Assembly: GCA_964348605.1 (NCBI GenBank)
Contig: CAYGDC010000004.1
Coordinates: 1-28,208 of the forward strand
Direction of reading: 5' to 3'
DNA: 28,208 bases
Source: JALOAR01 sp964348605
GTDB taxonomy: Bacteria; Patescibacteriota; Minisyncoccia; UBA6257; Colwellbacteraceae
Below are positions 1 through 7,620 of the stretch, in pieces; position 1 is the stretch's first letter, and each line of letters begins with the position of its first letter. The notes below the pieces were generated by a model that was not told where the DNA came from, searched no databases, and saw only the letters and a list, made by a program, of their open reading frames with translations. The translations under genes were made by a program, and so were the position numbers.

Positions 1-1333
1 GTTTTTCAATAGAACTTTCTGATTTACGCGTAATTTTCTCTTCTATATTAGAGCCTGTTTCCGACCAGCGATCTATTATTTTTCTTTCTATTTGTGTTTT
101 TGGAATACCGTATTTATGCCTACTTTGTTCTATTATCAAATCCTTATGCGATACTTCTCCTTCTTTGTGAGATAAAAAATCAAGATTGCGTGCCGAGAAG
201 GGCCTCGAGGAAGCACCGTCTACCATTAATTTAATATAAAAATTATGTTTGCCGATATTTACTAAATCCCCTGCCATAAATTCTGGCGAAAATTCTTTTT
301 CTAAAAAGTCAGCATCTTCAGCCCCAACTCTAAAAGCAATAAATGTGCCAACATTACCGATAACAGCGGGGCGTACTACATCGCTTAATTGTTCAATATA
401 TTGATGCGCAAGAATAAGGCTTAATCTGTATTTACGCGCTTCCGAAAGAATAACCGCGAAAGAGTCAGTAGAAAAATTCTGAAACTCGTCAATATAAAGA
501 AAAAAATCTTTCCTCTCAAATTCTGCAATATCTATACGACTCATGGCTGCTTGTTGAAGTTTAGTAATTAACATCGCCCCAAGTAAGGAAGAGTTATCTT
601 CGCCAATTCTTCCATGAGAAAGATTGGCAATAAAAATCTTATTATTATCCATCACCTCTCTTATGTTGATTGATGATTTTGACTGACCAATAATATTTCT
701 AATAAGAGGATTTGCGATAAACTGCCCTACTTTATTTTGTATAGCGGCAACCGCTTCCGAAGCATATTTATCTGTATATTTCCCAAATTCATTAACCCAA
801 AAATTTTTGACAACAGGGTCTTCAAGGGCAGTGGTGATTTTTACTCTATATTCTTTGTCTGTTAACATCTTCATCACATCTAATAAAGTAGAGTTCGGAA
901 ACTCTAAGAGGGCAAGCAAAGTATTGTTCAAAATATATTCCATTCTAGCAGACCAAGCGTCAACCCATATTTTTTTAAAAACGCCCATCATACCAGAGGC
1001 AATAAGATGTCGGAATCCCCCTTCTACGCCCTCAAGCGGATTAAAGCCAATGGGATAATCCATGTCTGCCGGATTAAAATAAATAACATCATCAATGCGC
1101 TCTGATGGAATAAAATCTAAAATCTTTTCCGCAAATTGACCGTGCGGATCTATGAGACCGACCCCCCTTCCTTCGCGGATATCGTCTATAATCATATTTT
1201 CCATCATAGTTGTTTTACCCATTCCAGTTTTACCTATGAGATATGTGTGGCGACGACGATCATCGGTTTTAATACCAAATTTCACCTCGCGACTCCTAAA
1301 ATTAGTTTTTCCAAAAAAATTAATATCTTTCAT
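1..1333 (-). CDS. VirD4/TraG-like (DUF87-type) DNA-transfer family ATPase, C-terminus cut by window edge
   Basis: An open frame of 444 codons runs off the left edge, so the C-terminus is missing. The start is ATG at 1333, 8 bases after the stop of the preceding gene. Seen in the sequence: Walker A GKTGMGKTT at residues 34-42, the segment LIDPHGQ at about 60-66, Walker B-like FLYIDEFQNF at about 277-286, and ILAHQYIEQL soon after. These are the marks of the HerA/VirB4/VirD4 superfamily of hexameric DNA- or protein-pumping ATPases, in the group annotated as type IV secretion system DNA-binding or TraD-recognition proteins. Only about 24 residues precede the P-loop region, so there is no membrane domain in this polypeptide. 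The neighbouring 439-aa protein has an N-terminal membrane segment and could supply the anchor. No relaxase or other conjugation gene is visible here, so a role in pilus- or DNA-uptake-related transport is as likely as conjugation. Family call is strong; the substrate is unknown. Confidence 0.85.
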   Translation of the reverse strand, partial: MKDINFFGKTNFRSREVKFGIKTDDRRRHTYLIGKTGMGKTTMMENMIIDDIREGRGVGLIDPHGQFAEKILDFIPSERIDDVIYFNPADMDYPIGFNPLEGVEGGFRHLIASGMMGVFKKIWVDAWSARMEYILNNTLLALLEFPNSTLLDVMKMLTDKEYRVKITTALEDPVVKNFWVNEFGKYTDKYASEAVAAIQNKVGQFIANPLIRNIIGQSKSSINIREVMDNNKIFIANLSHGRIGEDNSSLLGAMLITKLQQAAMSRIDIAEFERKDFFLYIDEFQNFSTDSFAVILSEARKYRLSLILAHQYIEQLSDVVRPAVIGNVGTFIAFRVGAEDADFLEKEFSPEFMAGDLVNIGKHNFYIKLMVDGASSRPFSARNLDFLSHKEGEVSHKDLIIEQSRHKYGIPKTQIERKIIDRWSETGSNIEEKITRKSESSIEK

Positions 1334-1341
1334 AATATTTT

Positions 1342-2661
1342 TTATTCTTCTATTGGTAGATTAATCGGTGGAGCGCCTTTTTTAGGCTCAATTTGACCAA
1401 GTCCAGTTGCCATAACTCTTTTCGTTGGAGGATGAAAAAGAGTAGCAAGCTCTTCAGTGTTCATAAGTGATGGAGTAAGGCATTCTCTATGCATTGCCTC
1501 TACGTTTGTAAAATTAGTAAAACTTCTTTGAATATAATTTTTATATATCAGTCTTTTTTTTCTTAAAAGTTTTTTCTGTTTATTTAATACAAAAAAACGA
1601 TCTGGAGTAGTAATAGTGAGTGATGCTGGACGAATAAAATTAAGATTTTGGATGCCAAACTGCTGAAAAGCACTAGTTGCTGCCTTAAAGTTAGATCCAG
1701 AAAAAGTATCTTTTTGGTCTATGTAAATAATCCTGATAATAGCTTTAAAAGCTAATTTACTTGCTTTTGCCTCAATCGCCTTAATGACTTCATGATCGGC
1801 GGCAGAAAGAGTTTTGGGTTTTTCCTCACTTTTTTTAGGATCTTCTTTTGCTGGAGATGTTATAAAAATTTGAGCTAATTCTTTAATTATTTCTCCTATA
1901 AACGAAAATGTTGCGCTAATGATATTTTTTTTAGGCTCTTCTTTTTTACCCATCTTTTCGGCAATGACTTTTTTTGCCGCATCTTTTAGAGCGTCTCCGG
2001 CAGGGCTTATTAAAAGCTGTACCCACATTCGTTCATTATTCTTTAAACCAGACATTGCTTCAAAAAGTATGGCCATCGGATCTACTTCTTGCTCTTCATA
2101 TTTTCTTTCACCTAAAAAATATGAGTATGTCCTAATAGGATAAGCACTGTTTTTTCCGAGAACCATATCGGCTCCCATAATATCATACTGTTCATTTGGT
2201 AGATCAGCAGGAAATTCGCTTACATAATCTTTGGTTGCTTCAGTTATTTCTGCTCCAGGATATTGAGAAAATATAGCTGCTTCAATAATAGATCTATTTT
2301 TTTTATTAACTTTTATAAAAAATTTAACACCTTCTTTAGAAGATACTATTTCAATAGAAATTTTTTCTTCAAATTGCCCCTCAAGCCATTTTTTTTCTGG
2401 CTTTATGCCAAAACTATATATCTGATAAAAGCTAGCAAACACTTGCTCCATTGCCTTGGGGAATATCTCGCTATCTCGTGGAAACTTGATTTCTAAAATA
2501 ATATAGTTAATGCCTGCAGCAAATTTTGCCTGGGACTCATCTAGCCACCAATTTTCTAGTAGAGAAATAATAAACTTTAAAAATAAAAAAGAGCCGATAA
2601 CTGCTATCGTCCCTAAAACTACATTAATAATGTGTCCTTCTAATCCCAGAATAAACTCCAT
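1342..2661 (-). CDS. Membrane-anchored partner protein of the downstream ATPase, function unknown
   Basis: 439 residues. An N-terminal hydrophobic helix (about residues 10-33, ending before a Trp-Trp pair) is followed by a long soluble part that should face the cytoplasm. I do not recognise a catalytic motif. A charged, Lys/Glu/Pro-rich linker lies at about residues 240-300 and separates two folded-looking halves. The gene starts 7 bases after the HARE-HTH stop and ends 8 bases before the ATPase start, so the three are probably one transcript. In other Patescibacteria I recall a similar long N-terminal region fused or adjacent to a TraG-like ATPase; this is memory and not a search result. The arrangement suggests a membrane adaptor for the ATPase. 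The ATPase partnership is inference from order; the membrane helix is read directly. Confidence 0.7.
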   Translation of the reverse strand: MEFILGLEGHIINVVLGTIAVIGSFLFLKFIISLLENWWLDESQAKFAAGINYIILEIKFPRDSEIFPKAMEQVFASFYQIYSFGIKPEKKWLEGQFEEKISIEIVSSKEGVKFFIKVNKKNRSIIEAAIFSQYPGAEITEATKDYVSEFPADLPNEQYDIMGADMVLGKNSAYPIRTYSYFLGERKYEEQEVDPMAILFEAMSGLKNNERMWVQLLISPAGDALKDAAKKVIAEKMGKKEEPKKNIISATFSFIGEIIKELAQIFITSPAKEDPKKSEEKPKTLSAADHEVIKAIEAKASKLAFKAIIRIIYIDQKDTFSGSNFKAATSAFQQFGIQNLNFIRPASLTITTPDRFFVLNKQKKLLRKKRLIYKNYIQRSFTNFTNVEAMHRECLTPSLMNTEELATLFHPPTKRVMATGLGQIEPKKGAPPINLPIEE

Positions 2662-2668
2662 AATTTTA

Positions 2669-3493
2669 TTATACCTTAAGTCCGTAAGTTCCGCGACCTA
2701 CAAGAACAAATCTAGAGTCCTTAATAAGTTCGTTATGAACGGTAGGCGCATGACTTCCAATTCTTTTTGCAATTTCTGTAAAATGTTGAGGAGTCTTTTC
2801 TTTTTTAAGAAAAGCAAAAGCTTTAGCACGCACTGTTTTGGGATTTATTTCATCCCATTCTGTAAGGCCAAAATCACCATAAGGACCAATTCCAAAATGT
2901 TTGGAAACCGAAAGTAGCCCTACAGCAATAGTTTCTTGCATATTGCGCAAAGCTGTTATAGAGCGAAGTATCTCATCAAATTGCTCAACCTTTTCAAAAC
3001 TACTTGTAATTTCGTTATGCATTGTCTCCATTTCTTTTTTTGCATCATCATTTACATACCAAAAACTATAAAATGTGTTATTTTCTTTGCAAAAAAAAGG
3101 ATGACCTAGGGCTTGAAAAATGAATCCGGCTTGGTTGCTAAAAACATCCGTATTATTTGTAGATTTGGCGAGAGAGTGAATCTCTTGCATGAGAAGATCA
3201 TTTTTCCTTAATCCGCCAGTCGCAGATAAATGCCTCTCAGTAAAATCTTGTAAGATAAGTGCTTCTTCAAAATTAGCAACTATTTTTTTAATCTTTAAAA
3301 TAGCCTGTTCCTCTAATTGCCGCACTCTTTCGCGAGTAATATCATATTGAGTTCCAAGGGTTTGTAAAGTATCAATTTTAGGTGACGCAAGGCCAAATCG
3401 TTTAGTTAAAATATTAGCACTTCGCGTATCAAGGGAAGCATTTTCAAAAAGTCGTTCTATAAAATTTTCTAAATTTAAGTCAGAAAGATACAT
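2669..3493 (-). CDS. HARE-HTH domain protein with sigma-region-4-like helix-turn-helix
   Basis: 274 residues. The N-terminal part holds a helix-turn-helix resembling sigma-70 region 4: residues 51-70 carry ITRERVRQLEEQAILKI, close to the family pattern that binds -35 DNA. The last about 58 residues (RAKAFAFLKKEKTPQHFTEI, then a Gly-Arg-Gly-Thr-Tyr-Gly end) match the HARE-HTH winged-helix domain found in RNA polymerase delta subunit (RpoE), ASXL proteins and restriction enzymes. The middle is helical and unassigned. No sigma region 2 is present, so it is not a complete sigma factor. It probably binds DNA or RNA polymerase. It is the first gene of a likely three-gene unit with the membrane protein and ATPase, so it may regulate that system or act globally. 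Domain calls are good; the target is unknown. Confidence 0.8.
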   Translation of the reverse strand: MYLSDLNLENFIERLFENASLDTRSANILTKRFGLASPKIDTLQTLGTQYDITRERVRQLEEQAILKIKKIVANFEEALILQDFTERHLSATGGLRKNDLLMQEIHSLAKSTNNTDVFSNQAGFIFQALGHPFFCKENNTFYSFWYVNDDAKKEMETMHNEITSSFEKVEQFDEILRSITALRNMQETIAVGLLSVSKHFGIGPYGDFGLTEWDEINPKTVRAKAFAFLKKEKTPQHFTEIAKRIGSHAPTVHNELIKDSRFVLVGRGTYGLKV

Positions 3494-3566
3494 GTTTTTA
3501 TATTACAATCTTTTGAATCGTATGTCAAACTTATACCCTTAGATTTTTAAGTAAAAAAATAAATTA

Positions 3567-4058
3567 TTATTTATAATTTATAATGACCATGTCTCCTATT
3601 TTCATATCGCTTTCTCTAACTGTTCCGGCGGCGACTTCTAGCGCCATATTTACTAGCGATGGCGGATAATAAATCACAAGCTCGTCACTTAAAACGCTTG
3701 GTTGCGGTAATGCGTTTTCTGACCAACCAATAATTTGATTTTGATATATCCATATAATATCTATAGGGAACTGCATATCTTTCGTCCAAAAATGAGGCAT
3801 ATTTGGTGAGTCAAAAATAAAAAGCATGCCGCTATTTTTAGATAATGATTTGTGACCAATAAGCCCACGTCTTTTTTCTTCTGCGTCATCGGCGATAAAG
3901 ACAGTAAAAACATTTTCATTAATTTTGACCTCAGCAGTCCCGGCGCTATTTTCTAAAATAAGCATAGGTTTATGAATAAGGCGAGACTGATAAATAAGTC
4001 CCGTAATAAAAAAAATAATAAATATTGCAACAGCGGCTAGCACAAGACTGCTTTTCAT
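3567..4058 (-). CDS. DUF192 family protein with N-terminal membrane anchor
   Basis: 163 residues. A hydrophobic helix at about residues 5-25 (LVLAAVAIFIIFFITGLIY) serves as an uncleaved anchor or signal segment, since no lipobox Cys follows it. The rest matches DUF192: the segments RRGLIGHKSL, GMLFIFDSPNMPHFWTKDM and FPIDIIWI are typical, and the chain ends with a Gly-Asp-x-Val segment. The family forms a small beta-barrel of unknown function, usually exported. The gene has 66-73 base gaps on both sides and may be read through from the mannose operon upstream. Nothing in its context fixes its role. Confidence 0.88.
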   Translation of the reverse strand: MKSSLVLAAVAIFIIFFITGLIYQSRLIHKPMLILENSAGTAEVKINENVFTVFIADDAEEKRRGLIGHKSLSKNSGMLFIFDSPNMPHFWTKDMQFPIDIIWIYQNQIIGWSENALPQPSVLSDELVIYYPPSLVNMALEVAAGTVRESDMKIGDMVIINYK

Positions 4059-4124
4059 AAAAATAAAAACTTGGTTTTGTATTTTTTATTCTGTTCTTTG
4101 TTTTTTACCTATTAAATAAATTAA

Positions 4125-5354
4125 TTATTTACAAATTTTTCTAATCAAATATTTTGTTTCTTCAACATTCGCTATCTGCGCAGTATCTATACCAGTTTTT
4201 ACAACCGAAAAATCATTTCCTCCCTTATAAAGAGCGTCTCCTACATAAGCCATTTTTCTAATAGGAATAGATAATCGTTTTTGAACTTGCCTTATGCCAT
4301 ATGCCTTATCAATTCCTTTTTTTGTAACATCTATTGAGGTAAGCCCACCAAGACGCACTTCAAACTCAGGCAAATATTTTTTAAGAGCTTTTTTAAGCTG
4401 AGGGCGAACATCTTGTGTTTGGTTCCACTTTTCTTTGTCCACAAGAGGCGCCTTTTGTCCCAGAGCCGAAAAAGTAATTTGACTTTCACGATCTTCTATA
4501 ACTTTGCCATAAGTCTTATTTGGCTTTATATATCGCGTATCTTTAAAAGCCTTTTGAAAAGCGTTTATAATTTGTGTTTTTTCTTTTTTTGTTAAATTAT
4601 TTTTGTAAATTAAAGACCATTTTCCTTTGGTATATGTATACATTCTGCCTCCCGATGTAGGAAGCACAAAAAGATTTTTAAGCCTGTCTTTAGGGCATTT
4701 TAGATAATTAAGAAATTGTTTTTTAAACTGCGGATAATTTCCTCCTCCTATTACAGCTACAGGGACTTTATCAAGAAGCTTGCATAGAAGAGTTATCATT
4801 ACTTCATCAATATCGTGCTTGCTTGTAGTAAGCGTGCCATCTAAATCAAAAGCTAGCAGTTTTTTAGTTGAAAGCATGGCGACCGCCTCTTCAAGTTTGT
4901 GTATTTTTTTATAATTATTGATTAACCATGAGCTAGATTGTATTTTGCCCCCGTGTCCAGCATTAAAAATCATTTTGCAGTTAATTCTTTCACATACTGC
5001 TACTTCTGGGATATTGTCTTTATATCTATCTCCTCCATTAACAAAAAGATTTGGTTTTAGTTCCTCAAGTTCTCGACAAACACTCATATCACTTGCCCCC
5101 TCTTTGTGACTTGTTAGAACCACGCGATCAACTCCAACAATGGCCTCAATAATTTCTTTACGCTCATGCTCTGGCATAAAAACATAACCTTTCTTATTTT
5201 TTAGCCAATTGTCATTATTGAGAATAACAACTAATTGATGGGCCATTTTTTTAGCTTCCTGAAATAAACGAACATGCCCTATATGAATTGGATCAAACCC
5301 TCCGCTTACGGCAGCAATAATTTTATTTTTTGATGATTTTTTTGATTCTCCCAT
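4125..5354 (-). CDS. Fusion: cytidylyltransferase-type nucleotidyltransferase + phosphomannomutase-like HAD
   Basis: 409 residues from the ATG at 5354. The frame extends further to a TTG at 5399, but that start would lengthen the overlap with the cupin gene to 77 bp and add a poorly conserved tail, so I prefer the ATG (32-bp overlap). Domain 1 (about residues 10-150) has the GGFDPIHIGHV signature (HIGH at 24-27), NGGDRY and a late SSSWLI motif, as in RfaE-C/TagD/GlmU-unrelated cytidylyltransferases that activate phosphorylated sugars or alcohols. Domain 2 (about 165-409) begins with the HAD motif FDLDGTLT (nucleophile D170, acid/base D172). It also has VIGGGNYPQF, a GG-x-x-S-x-DV segment and GDALYKGGND (about 372-381), which resemble eukaryotic-type (HAD-IIB) phosphomannomutase, Man-1-P to Man-6-P, more than ordinary phosphatases. 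It is the last gene of the GH130-cupin operon, which fits a mannose-phosphate role. Both domain families are clear; the exact substrates are inferred. Confidence 0.85.
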   Translation of the reverse strand: MGESKKSSKNKIIAAVSGGFDPIHIGHVRLFQEAKKMAHQLVVILNNDNWLKNKKGYVFMPEHERKEIIEAIVGVDRVVLTSHKEGASDMSVCRELEELKPNLFVNGGDRYKDNIPEVAVCERINCKMIFNAGHGGKIQSSSWLINNYKKIHKLEEAVAMLSTKKLLAFDLDGTLTTSKHDIDEVMITLLCKLLDKVPVAVIGGGNYPQFKKQFLNYLKCPKDRLKNLFVLPTSGGRMYTYTKGKWSLIYKNNLTKKEKTQIINAFQKAFKDTRYIKPNKTYGKVIEDRESQITFSALGQKAPLVDKEKWNQTQDVRPQLKKALKKYLPEFEVRLGGLTSIDVTKKGIDKAYGIRQVQKRLSIPIRKMAYVGDALYKGGNDFSVVKTGIDTAQIANVEETKYLIRKICK

Positions 5355-5712
5355 ATTTATCTTGATAACGAATAATATCTTCTTCTTCGACTTTGCCAAA
5401 AGCTATTTCTAAAACTTGCGCATTAGTAATGCCATATATTCTGTGCTTCTCCTCCTTATTAATTTTAACAAGCTCCCCTTTTGTCAATATTAAAAATGTA
5501 TCTTCTTTCTGAACGCGAATTCTTCCTTTGAGCACGATCCATATTTCGCTCCTATTTTTATGACTTTGCAAACTCAATTCTTCGCCTTTATGAATAAAAA
5601 GCTTTTTTAGCCAGTAATTATTTAAATACTTCTCCAAAACCAAATATCCTCCCCATGGTTTCTTGACTAATTCATAAGTTGTGCGAGATGTAAGCTTGTC
5701 TAAATTTTGCAT
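5323..5712 (-). CDS. Mannose-6-phosphate isomerase type II-like cupin
   Basis: 129 residues, a single cupin barrel. The sequence KPWGGY near residues 18-23, GEELSLQSHKNRSEIWIVLKG and VKINKEEKHRI match the C-terminal isomerase domain of ManC/type II phosphomannose isomerases, which interconvert mannose-6-phosphate and fructose-6-phosphate with a metal held by His and Glu side chains. The guanylyltransferase domain of ManC is absent, so this is a stand-alone cupin. It overlaps the GH130 gene upstream by 13 bp and the fusion gene downstream by 32 bp, so translation is probably coupled. Isomerase activity fits the neighbours, but a mannose-phosphate sensor or epimerase role cannot be excluded from sequence. 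Confidence 0.85.
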   Translation of the reverse strand: MQNLDKLTSRTTYELVKKPWGGYLVLEKYLNNYWLKKLFIHKGEELSLQSHKNRSEIWIVLKGRIRVQKEDTFLILTKGELVKINKEEKHRIYGITNAQVLEIAFGKVEEEDIIRYQDKYGRIKKIIKK

Positions 5713-7619
5713 AATTTTAGAACATCAAGAAGCTCTTTTATTTCTATGGTTGCTACGCCAACTACTTTGTCAGCTCCGCCATAGTATACAAAAAGCGTTT
5801 TACCAATTAGCGCCGAACCACAAGGAAATACCACGTTTGAAACTTCTCCCTTTTTTTCATAAATAGTTTCTGGCTCAAAAATAGGATAGTCAGTGCGGCT
5901 AATAATTTTTACAGGGTCTCGCAAATCAGCCAATACCGCTCCTACGCGGTATACCCCATCTTCAGAAACTCCATGATAAAGCAGTATCCATCCACTTGCA
6001 GTTTTAATCGGCGGACCAGCAAGGCCAACTTTTTTAGAATCCCACCATCCTCGTCTCGGCATTATCCAGCGATATTCTTCAAGCCAAGTTTTTTCGTCAA
6101 AATCCAAGGTTTTATGAAAGGAAAGATCAATGTCATCGCCAAGACGATGAATAATTACATATTTTCCTTTAATTTTTTCTGGAAACATGGCTGCGTCTTT
6201 ATTGTCTAAATTAGGCGGGGAGACAAGAACGGGCTTAGCCCATTCCCATTTTTGATTCAAAAAATCCTGCTCCATAATCCACGTTAAAGCTACTCTTGGT
6301 GGATTTACGCCATCAAAAGCAGTGTAAAACATATAAATTTTATCTCCGATCTTTATGAGTCTAGGATCTTCTGCCCCCGAGTTGCCGCCTGGCTGGAGCT
6401 TTTGTTCAAACGGCTCTCTGGGGATATAAGCGGGCTTTGGAGAACGATAGTCTATATCAATTCCGTTTTTACTTGTAGCATACCCACAAACGGAAGTATT
6501 GTCTTCTGACATCGCTCGATATAATAGATGTACTTTATCTTTAAGATAAATCGCCCCAGGATTAAATGTTGCTTTTGTTTCCCAAGAATGACCTGCTATT
6601 GGACTAATGATGGGGTTTTCTTTGGCTCTATTTAACTTTGTAAAGACTATTTGTTTTTTTACAAACTTATCAATAAAAGCAGGTAGATTAATAAAAGCAA
6701 CTGAGCAGGTAGTGTCAGATGATCCATAATGCAAGTGAAGCACATTTTCTTTTAAGATCACTCCTGATGGAAAAATAATATTAGGCGATATGCCGTATTT
6801 TTCATAATATTCTTCAGCATAAAAAATGGGAAAATCAGTTTTAGCAATAATTTTAAAAGGGTCTTTTAAGTCTAATAATACGGCCTCAATGCCAAAATGC
6901 CCTTTAGAAGAAAAATAATCTCTGATGTAAGAGTAAAATAAAAGCCAGCCGTATTTTGTTTTTATCGGAGGAGCGCCAACTTCAATATGGTCTTGTGGTT
7001 GACGCTGAAGTGATAAAGAGTGTTTTTCAAAATCTTTGTGCCATTTCTGCCAATAAGATTCTTGCCACATATCTTCTTCTTTTTCAAAAGAGGCCAAGCA
7101 TATTCGGGCCGGGGGCTTATCGGTATTCACTGTTAAAATAGCCCACATTTTCCCGTTAATTTTTTCTGGAAAAAGAGTCATTGCCTTTGCATTAAATGGC
7201 GTAATTAAATGCTTTTCCTCAATTTTCTCTAGATCCTTGCTAATAGCTAATCCTACTTTTATGTTTTCAGCTTGAAAAGGCCATCCTCCAAGAGCAGTAT
7301 AAAAAATATAATATTTATTATTAACTTTTACTACACGTGGGTCTTCACATCCAAACTTTTCCCACTCATGTTCAGGAATAATAAATTGTTTGCGATTATA
7401 AAATTTTAATCCGTCTTTGCTTTCCGCAATGCCAATACTAGAAGCTTGAAGTTTTGTTTTTGCTGTATTGTGATAGTATGGCAAAGAAATGGCGCGATAG
7501 AGGAGAAATGTTTTATTTCCTTTTTCAATAGGGCAACCATTTAATACAGCGCCCGCTTCCCAAAACTGGTTTTTATTTGGTTTTAATATTGGGTTATCTT
7601 TAAATCTTTCAATAATCAT
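5700..7619 (-). CDS. Tandem-duplicated GH130 glycosidase/phosphorylase (two beta-propellers)
   Basis: 639 residues, about twice the usual GH130 length, because the protein contains two homologous five-bladed propeller domains (about 1-315 and 325-639). Paired motifs: FWEAGAVLN (19-27) and SWETKATFN (345-353); EDPR with the catalytic Asp at 92-95 and 417-420; FPEKING (150-156) and FPEKIKG (479-485); GAPPIK (215-220) and AGPPIK (534-539). GH130 enzymes act on beta-mannosides by phosphorolysis or hydrolysis. The C-terminal copy keeps His-Arg (491-492) after FPEK and the His of LLYHG (549), residues of the kind that bind phosphate. The N-terminal copy has Thr-Val-like residues and Ser (LFYS, 230) there. 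So the C-terminal half may be the phosphorylase and the N-terminal half a hydrolase or non-catalytic domain. No signal peptide, so the protein is cytoplasmic. It starts one base after the upstream GH130 stop. Confidence 0.9.
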   Translation of the reverse strand: MIIERFKDNPILKPNKNQFWEAGAVLNGCPIEKGNKTFLLYRAISLPYYHNTAKTKLQASSIGIAESKDGLKFYNRKQFIIPEHEWEKFGCEDPRVVKVNNKYYIFYTALGGWPFQAENIKVGLAISKDLEKIEEKHLITPFNAKAMTLFPEKINGKMWAILTVNTDKPPARICLASFEKEEDMWQESYWQKWHKDFEKHSLSLQRQPQDHIEVGAPPIKTKYGWLLFYSYIRDYFSSKGHFGIEAVLLDLKDPFKIIAKTDFPIFYAEEYYEKYGISPNIIFPSGVILKENVLHLHYGSSDTTCSVAFINLPAFIDKFVKKQIVFTKLNRAKENPIISPIAGHSWETKATFNPGAIYLKDKVHLLYRAMSEDNTSVCGYATSKNGIDIDYRSPKPAYIPREPFEQKLQPGGNSGAEDPRLIKIGDKIYMFYTAFDGVNPPRVALTWIMEQDFLNQKWEWAKPVLVSPPNLDNKDAAMFPEKIKGKYVIIHRLGDDIDLSFHKTLDFDEKTWLEEYRWIMPRRGWWDSKKVGLAGPPIKTASGWILLYHGVSEDGVYRVGAVLADLRDPVKIISRTDYPIFEPETIYEKKGEVSNVVFPCGSALIGKTLFVYYGGADKVVGVATIEIKELLDVLKLCKI

Positions 7620-7620
7620 T

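Noticed and set aside
807..1396. Plus-strand open frames of 70-86 codons opposite the ATPase
   Set aside because: They have no family motifs and lie opposite a clear P-loop ATPase reading frame, so they are shadows.
5355..5399. Extended TTG start for the nucleotidyltransferase-PMM fusion
   Set aside because: It would overlap the cupin gene by 77 bp and add a Lys-rich segment outside the domain; the ATG at 5354 starts just before the nucleotidyltransferase domain.
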